A DNA stretch of 5,295 nucleotides from CAYRFQ01 sp964423615 (lineage in GTDB: Bacteria; Planctomycetota; Planctomycetia; Gemmatales; Gemmataceae). Shown here piece after piece: positions 1-5,295 of this stretch. The stretch covers positions 1-5,295 of the forward strand of contig CAYRFQ010000199.1 of assembly GCA_964423615.1 (NCBI GenBank), read 5' to 3'. Both the position numbers and the translations under genes were made by a program. A model generated the notes under the pieces. The model saw only the letters and a list, made by a program, of their open reading frames with translations, made no database searches and was not told the origin of the DNA. Each line of letters begins with the position of its first letter. Position 1 is the first letter of the stretch.

Positions 1-1224
1 AACTGGGTCTTCAGCGCTCCTGGCGAATACAAGATCGACATGATGGTTTCCAGCATGGTTTCCAGCCCTGATTCTTCCGATAACACGGTTATCGAGAGTG
101 AAGTCTTCACTCTGAATTTCTCGGTTCTCCAGGTTACCCTCGAAGGCGAAGCAAGGGACATCGCGAACGATGACGTTTTTGAAGTCGAGCAAGACAACCT
201 GCTCACTGGCAGCGTTCAAAGCAACGACTTGAAATCCAGTTCGTTGACCGTCAGCGTGCTCAGTGGTCCATCCGCAGGTCAGCTTACTCTCGACTCGAAT
301 GGTCTGTTCACCTATGATCCCAACGGACAGTTTGCCTACCTCGATGCAGGCGAAACCGCTACTGAGACCTTCACCTACATCGTCTCAGACAGCGGCGGCC
401 CGGTTGATTCAGCCACCGTCACGATCACCATCAAAGGTTCCAACACCATCACTAATTCGGGAACCGAATTTAGGTTCTCTCAGGGTACCAATGGCGGGAC
501 AAACACCTTTGGCTTCGACGGCGATGCCTTCTTCGTTTCGGGTCAGGGTGTCAGCGGGAAAGCCAAGTTCCAGGACGTCGATGACTTCATCGTAGAAGCT
601 GCCCGGGTGTTCGGTGGTACCGTGGAAGTTAGCGGGACGATCGATGACCAGGCTCTGGCTTTGGGCGGTGGCGCCAGCAGCGTAGTTACTCCTAGTAACG
701 AAGTTGTCATAGAAGGATCGGCGATCGAAGGCTTGTACCAGGTTCAGTTCGACGATCAGGCCGAAGCCACAGTTTTCCAGACCTTCGTGGATCAGTTCTT
801 TGGTGAAGTCGCAGCGAACGGAGCCATCGCTACCGATCCGACGGATTTCCGTTTCGACGCTGGTGATGCGCGTGTCTTCTTCGACAATGTGAATAATGAG
901 TTCGGGTTCACTACCGATGGTGGAACGACTCAGGTCCGCTTCAGCACCCTCGACGGACTCATCCAGGCGCTGATGTTGGAACTTGGCGGGGACACAGTGA
1001 AGACCGGAAATCTGAACGCCCAGAGTATCGCCCAGGGGAATGTTCCCAACATTATCCGCGTGAACAACTCCGGCAAATTGACCCTCGCCGGTAAGAGCGT
1101 CGGTGGGCGTTATCAGTTCCAGTTTGAGAGCGTAGAAGCTGCCGAGGCGGCTGCTTTGGTGTTGGAGGAGTTGTTCCAGAACGTCGATGAAGCCGATGCG
1201 TTGGCTTATGGCGACTTCTCGTAA
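1..1224 (+). CDS. Surface/secreted protein, 3' part: choice-of-anchor M tail, VCBS/cadherin-like domain, two copies of an unrecognised domain
   Basis: The reading frame is open from the first base and ends at TAA 1222-1224, giving 407 visible residues; the true start lies upstream, and the ATG codons at 40 and 43 are internal. Residues 1-44 begin NWVFSAPGEYKID, the C-terminal signature of choice-of-anchor M / P_ac_wall_RPT-type domains, also present in the gene at 2385. Residues ~55-146 resemble a VCBS/cadherin-like (Big_9) domain: it opens ANDDVFEVEQDNLL, has GLFTYDPNG, and ends with GETATETFTYIVSD and a TVTITIKG strand. Residues ~157-269 and ~283-395 are two diverged copies of a domain I cannot name. 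The C-terminus (DALAYGDFS) shows no transmembrane helix, LPXTG or PEP-CTERM signal, so anchoring is unexplained unless upstream domains do it. Role by inference: an extracellular structural or adhesive protein. The coding call is secure, the first two domain names fairly so, and the function unknown. Confidence 0.9.
   Translation, partial: NWVFSAPGEYKIDMMVSSMVSSPDSSDNTVIESEVFTLNFSVLQVTLEGEARDIANDDVFEVEQDNLLTGSVQSNDLKSSSLTVSVLSGPSAGQLTLDSNGLFTYDPNGQFAYLDAGETATETFTYIVSDSGGPVDSATVTITIKGSNTITNSGTEFRFSQGTNGGTNTFGFDGDAFFVSGQGVSGKAKFQDVDDFIVEAARVFGGTVEVSGTIDDQALALGGGASSVVTPSNEVVIEGSAIEGLYQVQFDDQAEATVFQTFVDQFFGEVAANGAIATDPTDFRFDAGDARVFFDNVNNEFGFTTDGGTTQVRFSTLDGLIQALMLELGGDTVKTGNLNAQSIAQGNVPNIIRVNNSGKLTLAGKSVGGRYQFQFESVEAAEAAALVLEELFQNVDEADALAYGDFS
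43..66 (+). repeat. Perfect 12-bp tandem duplication in the coding sequence (MVSS-MVSS)
   Basis: ATGGTTTCCAGC occurs twice back to back without a mismatch and encodes MVSSMVSS directly after the NWVFSAPGEYKID signature. The exact identity at synonymous positions suggests a recent slippage duplication. The corresponding stretch in the paralogue at 2385 (IQASALLQD) has no repeat. Confidence 0.85.
469..1185 (+). repeat. Protein-level tandem duplication of a ~113-residue domain (copies 469-807 and 847-1185)
   Basis: Two segments of equal length (113 codons each, 13 codons apart) align with only one- or two-residue shifts. Both start FRF. Both have an FF near the start and a [KQ][AV][KR]F strand at about residue 30. 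A GG pair follows at about 48, and a [VL][VT][IL]xGxx[IV]xG[LR]YQxQF block at about 80-94. Both end in an acidic helix rich in Ala and Phe/Leu (AEATVFQTFVDQFFGE and AAALVLEELFQN). DNA identity is low, so this is an old duplication. It resembles no family I know; the alternating strands plus terminal helix suggest a compact alpha/beta or beta-sandwich module. Confidence 0.65.
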
Positions 1225-1460
1225 CAGAGCCGCGTCTGCACCGCACTGCCAAGACAAGTTGACCGAGGACGACGCGGGACCCGATCACGGACGACGCTGA
1301 TTCGCCCGACGGTGAGGAGGTCACGACGAATTCCTCGGCAACGGCAGCAAGGACATCCTTTTCGAGGCAGCGGGCAATGGCCTGGTCCTCGGAAGCGGTG
1401 GGATCGACGAGGCAATGAGAGGACAATTCAAGTTCAGGACTGAACTGCAAATCATCCGTT
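1225..1460 (+). other. Intergenic stretch with a coding-like but frame-broken patch; possible gene remnant
   Basis: No intact gene is convincing here. The phase 1314-1531 reads without a stop and strongly favours purine-first, C/G-third codons between about 1317 and 1420, including DEFLGNGSKDILFEAAGNG. It has no plausible start and is cut off by TGA at 1313-1315 (in the same phase as TGA 1298-1300). The neighbouring phase reads DPITDDADSPDGEEV over 1278-1322. This could be the decayed end of the upstream gene or of a separate short gene, or a chance result of RNY-like composition. An antisense frame over 1231-1450 also looks protein-like, which weakens any single reading. Confidence 0.25.
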
Positions 1461-1495
1461 TGGGCAGCTGCACTTCTACGCAGCTGCCCACTTTT
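1461..1495 (+). terminator. Probable intrinsic terminator
   Basis: TGGGCAGCTGC (1461-1471) and GCAGCTGCCCA (1480-1490) form a perfect 11-bp GC-rich stem with an 8-nt loop (ACTTCTAC). CTTTTC follows directly. The T run is only four long, so termination may be moderate. It lies 236 nt downstream of the stop of the first gene and ahead of the AT-rich leader of the next, consistent with separating two transcription units. A protein-binding palindrome is the alternative. Confidence 0.6.
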
Positions 1496-1529
1496 CAGTT
1501 CGATGCTGTGGAACTAACCGTAATTGTCC

Positions 1530-1558
1530 TGTAAAAATTTAAAGTCTGCATGTATGAT
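1530..1558 (+). promoter_or_regulatory. Candidate sigma70-like promoter for the pseudopilin gene
   Basis: The DNA turns abruptly AT-rich from about 1521 to 1590. A TATGAT at 1553-1558 matches the -10 consensus at five of six positions, and the 17-bp spacing points to a weak TGTAAA (1530-1535) as -35. Start of transcription near 1565 would leave a ~35-nt leader before ATG 1601. It lies just after the terminator-like hairpin, as expected for a new transcription unit. The weak -35 keeps this tentative. Confidence 0.35.
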
Positions 1559-1600
1559 ATGGTTTTACCTAATTAAATTCACCAAATTACGAGTGGAAAG

Positions 1601-2314
1601 ATGCATCAAAAGGTGTCCGCCGGAAGACCACAGCGTTCTGCATTCACCTTACTCGAACTCCTGGTGGTGATCGGGATCATTGCCGTCTTGATCGGCCTTC
1701 TCTTGCCCGCAGTGCAAAAGGTCCGGCTGGCTGCTATGAGAGTTGAGTGTGCTAACAACCTCAAGCAAATAGGACTTGCCATCCATGACTACGCCGAGAT
1801 CAACCGAGGGCAAATGCCCGAATCTACACACACCACAACGGCTATGAATCTCACACAATCATGGATTTGGACGCTCAAGCCCCATCTCGAGAATGTAGAC
1901 AAAATACGCATTTGTCCGATGGATCCGAAGGCGGATGAACGTCTTGCTAGCTTTTCGACCAGTTACGTTATCAATGAATATGTGTCGGTTCCTGGCCCAG
2001 GTTCGGTGACGAATCTCAGACATATGAAGGCTACGTCTCAAACGTTCCTGGTTTTTACTGGATCGGACCTCCGCCCGCTGGGGCCGACATCGGATCACAC
2101 GCACGCACGCAACTGGGTTGGTGACCCAGCCACCAACTGGAACAACATTATTCAAGATATTCAACCCAATCGTTTTGAGGGAACATCCAACCCGCCTGCT
2201 CCGGTTGGAAACGCCAACTATCTTTACGGTGATGGTCACGTTACCACCATTCGAGGGCGGCAAATCAAGACCTGGGCCGATAGCGATTTCAACTTCGCCA
2301 AACCGCCCCAGTAA
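1601..2314 (+). CDS. DUF1559-family prepilin-type N-terminal cleavage/methylation protein
   Basis: Complete 237-residue protein. Residues 1-14 form a basic leader (MHQKVSAGRPQRSA) before the type IV prepilin motif FTLLE, with the conserved Glu at +5 (E19) and a hydrophobic helix to about residue 35. A prepilin peptidase would cut between A14 and F15; Ala at -1 replaces the usual Gly. The LLPAVQKVRLAAMRVECANN stretch and following NLKQIGLAIHDY (to residue 64) are the hallmark of planctomycete DUF1559 proteins. ICPMDP (C105) and TSYVINEYV fit the central part of the family. The C-terminus has NANYLYGDGHV, matching the H-X9-DG processing-associated domain, but the His position is P201. Many relatives run to about 300 residues or more, so this is a short member. 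ATG 1601 is the first start before the leader; the upstream GTGGAAAG is at best a weak ribosome binding site. Likely role: an envelope pilin-like protein or type II secretion-related pseudopilin; the family's function is not well established. Confidence 0.95.
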   Translation: MHQKVSAGRPQRSAFTLLELLVVIGIIAVLIGLLLPAVQKVRLAAMRVECANNLKQIGLAIHDYAEINRGQMPESTHTTTAMNLTQSWIWTLKPHLENVDKIRICPMDPKADERLASFSTSYVINEYVSVPGPGSVTNLRHMKATSQTFLVFTGSDLRPLGPTSDHTHARNWVGDPATNWNNIIQDIQPNRFEGTSNPPAPVGNANYLYGDGHVTTIRGRQIKTWADSDFNFAKPPQ

Positions 2315-2370
2315 CCACAGAACGACTCAATCGAAATTGTAGCCAAAGACTTTTAAGGAATTTCTCTTTC

Positions 2371-2378
2371 AAAAGGTG
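2371..2378 (+). promoter_or_regulatory. Ribosome binding site of the large surface protein
   Basis: AAAAGGTG lies six bases before ATG 2385 and is the best Shine-Dalgarno match in the window. It decides the start: an in-frame TAG at 2340-2342 bars any start further upstream than that, and the only alternative (GTG 2376) sits inside the binding site itself. Confidence 0.7.
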
Positions 2379-2384
2379 TACACA

Positions 2385-5295
2385 ATGTCCGTAAATAGAG
2401 AGCGCCTTTCACGGCTTCGTCACAACTACCGACCGGTCCTAGACTTCTTGGAAGACCGGATAACGCCAAGTGGGACTCCGAGCTTTGTGCTCGGTGATAC
2501 CCCCGGTAGCACTTTCTTCGAAATATTCACGACCGAACATGTCGATCTCGCTGCGGACTTTATCAATTCGGAGTGGGAACTGAGTACGGAGATCGGCACC
2601 CCGAATCCGGCCGACCCGGCCATTGACTTCGACTGGCAAGATGTGATCCATTACGGTCATCCAGAGACCTTAACGCTCCTAGATCAGCCCTTCTTCGATT
2701 ACACCGGGCGCGTTGTTGGCGAAGAGGTTTATGTCTTGCCCCAGACGCAAGTCAGCACCGAACTGTTTCTCGGCTTCGCGTCCGAGGAGACTCCCTTTTT
2801 TGGCGCTGTTGCCCAACATTTCGAGCCATTTAATCCTGGGGTCCCGTTGCCCTACATTCGCATGAATGTAGTTGACGTTCGTGGACCTGGTTTCTTCTCC
2901 GTCTATTCCAATGGTCAGCCGGCAAATCCTGTCGTTGCTAGCTTCGATGGTCTGGACGACTCTGACACGATCTTCACTTTCGCCGCCAATCACGGCCACC
3001 TCAACTGGGCATTCACCCAACCCGGTTTGTACGAAATCGACATTCAGGCCTCCGCTCTCCTGCAAGACGTGAACGGCAACGTGATGCGTGACGACGACAT
3101 CGATCTCATCACCACCAGCGCAGTCGAGACCGTCTATTTCGCGATCGACGCGCAGCTCCAAGTTAGTGCTATTACCCCGACGGATTCTGGGGTTATTGCC
3201 GAATTCACCCGGCCCATCGATACGAGTGTGCTCAATCTCCAAAATGACCTCGCTGGAACGCTCGGACCTGCGGATATAACGTTGGTCGGCTCCGGTGGAG
3301 ATGGGACGTTTGGCGACGGCAATGAGATCCCCATCGACGGTTCGTTGGTTCTCCCGAGCGGGTTGCTGCCGACTGATACGATGGGCGGAACCGTGCGAGT
3401 CGACGCCTTGAACGCTGTCGAATTCGTCACCACAGGTGGTCCGCTCGCAGCTGACACGTATCGCTTGACATTACGCAGCGACAATGTTGCTCACGCATCG
3501 AGCAATGGTTTCAAGACGACCACGGTTCCCAACGACGCGAGGGTTCTGGACGGTGATCTCGACGGCAGCCCTGGTGGTGACTTTGTCCATGACTTTACAA
3601 TTACTGCACCGCCGACATTAACCGTCAGCATTCCCGACGTCGTTCGCGGTCCAGGACAGGCCATCGACCTGTCGAGCACCGGGGCTGGCCTGCCTCTTTA
3701 CATCAGCGATAGCAGCGCTGGAGGTTTCAACGGCGTAGATCGTATTCAGTTGAATCTCGAATACAACCCTGAAGAACTCGACATCACCGCAGTGAACGTT
3801 GGTCCCGACGCTACCGGTGCTGTCCTCAATGTTGCCACGATTGACAGTGCTAATGGTATTGTCACCATCGACCTGGAAAGAGCCACGCCATTGAGTGGGA
3901 CACAGGGACAACTACTGGAGTTTGTCACCCTGTCAGCGAACATACCAGGAAGCGCTGGTTACGGGGAGCAGCACAAACTGGACGTTGAGAACGTGGTGGT
4001 CAATTTGGGAGGGAACAGCGCAGGGGAGGATGACGGAGTTCATGTCGTTGCCTATCTCGGGGATGCGACGGGTAACGAAGGTCTGTTCCCTGCCGATGCG
4101 AGTGAAATTACCCAACTGGTGGCTGCTGGTGGGACGGCCGGATTTGTGTCTTATCCTTTGACCGACCCGGGCCTGATTGCAGATGGTGACGCCGACGCAA
4201 CCTTGACAAACGCCGATGCGATTGAGGTGATCGAGGAATTTGGTGATCCGACCTCGACGAGTATCCCAGATGTCCCGACGGCTCCCGCGACGACACCGAC
4301 GATTCCGGAACTCAACCTCTCCATCCCAACGACCTTGACGGCCAGTCAAGGGAGTCAGGTGATGGTACCTGTTCAGGTCGATGTGACTGGAGCCAGTCCT
4401 GTGGAACTCGACGGCATCGCTCTGGTTCTGGCCTATGACAACACTGTGTTCGATGCTTCTGGTCTGACGACTCCCGGTGCGGTCGTTCCTGGGTCGGCGC
4501 TCAGCGGCGACTGGACGGTAGGCACCGTCAATGTCATCAACAATGATGGCTCGGTCGGTTCGCTTCCGACGAACGAAGGGCGGATTGTGATTGGCTTGTT
4601 TACTTCGAATGACCAACAATTGTCCTCAGGCACTACGGGTGATTTGGTCGTCCTTGATGTGCTGGTGAGGGCCACTGCTCCGCTTGGTCCCACGCAAGTC
4701 AACTTGCGAGCCGACAATGCCTTGGCCGGAACACAAGAAACTGGCTTGAACGAGAACACGATTATCCTTAGTCCAGCTCCCACCAACGCCGATAACGATT
4801 CGGGGGTGGATGGGACAGTTGCTGTCCAAGCTCTTACCAGCGAATTTAACTTGGTCCTCGATCCCACCGGGGCTGAAGGAGAAGGAACGCTGACCGTTGA
4901 AGTTCAGCGAACCGGAAGCACTACCGGGACTGCGTCGGTCGACATCCTTACGATCGACGGAACGGCCACGTCTCCCGATGACTTTGCCGCTGGACCTTAC
5001 ACGGCCACCTTCGGCGTTGGCGATACCTCCGCCTTCGTTCAGATTCCGATCGTCGATGACATGGAAGTTGAGCCCGACCAGACGTTCACGATCGACCTGG
5101 CCAGTCCGGTCAATGGCACCATCGGGGCTGTCAATACGACCACGGCCACGATCACTGATCCCCTGCTCAAGGTCCTCAGCGTCACCCCTGCGATCGATAG
5201 CAGTACCAACGAAGCCGAAGGCAGCACGGTCGTCGTCGAGTTCAACCGACGTCCTGACCTCGACAGCCTCAACATCTACGATTCCTCCTTCTCCC
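2385..5295 (+). CDS. Large planctomycete surface protein, 5' part: choice-of-anchor M, SbsA-like Ig, cohesin, dockerin, cohesin, Calx-beta
   Basis: The frame is open for 970 codons from ATG 2385 to the window edge with no stop, so the protein is truncated here at its C-terminus. Residues 16-29 (RPVLDFLEDRITPS) match the N-terminal motif of planctomycete extracellular proteins; there is no classical hydrophobic signal peptide. Residues ~35-256 are a choice-of-anchor M domain, with EHVDL at 51-55, VYVLPQ at 115-120, RGPGFFSVY at 166-174 and HGHLNWAFTQPGLYEID at 203-219. Residues ~258-406 resemble an SbsA-type Ig domain ending LDGDLDGSPGGDF. A cohesin-like domain spans ~411-541. A type I dockerin spans ~558-622 with two calcium loops (D560..D571 and D600..D611). 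A Pro/Thr linker follows at ~622-641, a second cohesin-like domain at ~642-815, and Calx-beta at ~821-925 (VDDMEVEPDQTFTIDL). A second SbsA-like domain starts at ~927. Inferred role: a calcium-binding, self-associating or adhesive cell-surface protein. It is probably co-transcribed with the pseudopilin gene 70 nt upstream. Domain borders are approximate, and the cohesin calls are less certain than dockerin and Calx-beta. Confidence 0.93.
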   Translation, partial: MSVNRERLSRLRHNYRPVLDFLEDRITPSGTPSFVLGDTPGSTFFEIFTTEHVDLAADFINSEWELSTEIGTPNPADPAIDFDWQDVIHYGHPETLTLLDQPFFDYTGRVVGEEVYVLPQTQVSTELFLGFASEETPFFGAVAQHFEPFNPGVPLPYIRMNVVDVRGPGFFSVYSNGQPANPVVASFDGLDDSDTIFTFAANHGHLNWAFTQPGLYEIDIQASALLQDVNGNVMRDDDIDLITTSAVETVYFAIDAQLQVSAITPTDSGVIAEFTRPIDTSVLNLQNDLAGTLGPADITLVGSGGDGTFGDGNEIPIDGSLVLPSGLLPTDTMGGTVRVDALNAVEFVTTGGPLAADTYRLTLRSDNVAHASSNGFKTTTVPNDARVLDGDLDGSPGGDFVHDFTITAPPTLTVSIPDVVRGPGQAIDLSSTGAGLPLYISDSSAGGFNGVDRIQLNLEYNPEELDITAVNVGPDATGAVLNVATIDSANGIVTIDLERATPLSGTQGQLLEFVTLSANIPGSAGYGEQHKLDVENVVVNLGGNSAGEDDGVHVVAYLGDATGNEGLFPADASEITQLVAAGGTAGFVSYPLTDPGLIADGDADATLTNADAIEVIEEFGDPTSTSIPDVPTAPATTPTIPELNLSIPTTLTASQGSQVMVPVQVDVTGASPVELDGIALVLAYDNTVFDASGLTTPGAVVPGSALSGDWTVGTVNVINNDGSVGSLPTNEGRIVIGLFTSNDQQLSSGTTGDLVVLDVLVRATAPLGPTQVNLRADNALAGTQETGLNENTIILSPAPTNADNDSGVDGTVAVQALTSEFNLVLDPTGAEGEGTLTVEVQRTGSTTGTASVDILTIDGTATSPDDFAAGPYTATFGVGDTSAFVQIPIVDDMEVEPDQTFTIDLASPVNGTIGAVNTTTATITDPLLKVLSVTPAIDSSTNEAEGSTVVVEFNRRPDLDSLNIYDSSFS

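Noticed and set aside
409..1257. Antisense open frame of 282 codons
   Set aside because: It lies opposite gene 1, whose frame carries recognisable VCBS/cadherin-like and choice-of-anchor domains; the antisense product has no recognisable motif and reflects the codon bias of the + strand.
1208..1300. Short + strand frame starting ATG GCG ACT, overlapping the end of gene 1
   Set aside because: Thirty codons, no ribosome binding site, composition not protein-like at its start.
1052..1450. Antisense frame of 132 codons beginning MQFSPELELSSH
   Set aside because: Its first ~70 residues look protein-like, but the rest is Arg/Pro/Thr-rich shadow of gene 1, it overlaps that gene by ~170 nt, and I see no ribosome binding site. 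Kept only as an alternative reading of the 1225-1460 patch.
1570..1589. TAATT...AATTA inverted repeat upstream of the pseudopilin start
   Set aside because: Only five base pairs in AT-rich DNA; too weak to call an operator.
2113..2137. Two overlapping, mutually exclusive stems (CTGGGT/ACCCAG and GTTGGTG/CACCAAC)
   Set aside because: They lie in the middle of the pseudopilin coding sequence with no T run or attenuator context; probably chance in a Gly/Pro/Trp/Asn-coding stretch.
2679..3242. Antisense open frame of 187 codons
   Set aside because: It is opposite the choice-of-anchor M domain, which is clearly coding on the + strand; no motif or start signal of its own.
3933..4619. Antisense open frame of 228 codons
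   Set aside because: It is opposite the dockerin and second cohesin coding region, Arg-rich, without motifs: a shadow of the real gene.

Overview
The window most likely comes from a planctomycete, at roughly mid-50s percent GC by eye. Three independent signs agree. The first is an N-terminal RPVLDFLEDRITPS motif, of the planctomycete extracellular / LEDR-xxPS type. The second is a DUF1559-type pseudopilin with the FTLLELLVVIGIIAVLIGLL helix. The third is a large mosaic surface protein combining choice-of-anchor M, SbsA-like Ig, cohesin, dockerin and Calx-beta modules. No genus can be assigned from this stretch. All three real genes lie on the + strand, and the two outer ones run off the window ends.

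Layout. (1) 1-1224 is the 3' part of a secreted or surface protein. It has the tail of a choice-of-anchor M domain, a VCBS/cadherin-like domain and two divergent tandem copies of a ~113-residue domain I do not recognise. It ends without any visible anchor. (2) 1225-1600 has no confident gene. It holds a coding-like but frame-broken patch (about 1235-1445), a perfect 11-bp hairpin with a short T run (1461-1495, probable terminator) and an AT-rich promoter-like stretch. (3) 1601-2314 is a complete, short (237 aa) DUF1559-family pseudopilin-like protein whose H-X9-DG motif has Pro in place of His. (4) 2385-5295 is the first 970 codons of a very large surface protein, open at the right edge and preceded by a good ribosome binding site. 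Genes 2 and 3 are 70 nt apart with no terminator between them, so they are plausibly co-transcribed.

How they may work together (inference). Two paralogous choice-of-anchor M proteins flank a pseudopilin. The NWxFxxPGxY signature occurs in both gene 1 (right at the window start) and gene 3. This looks like a cell-envelope locus in which large extracellular, calcium-binding, adhesive proteins are made together with a pilin-like component. Every module except the gene 1 duplicated domain belongs to a family I can name. The gene 1 domain and the locus arrangement are the best candidates for something undescribed.
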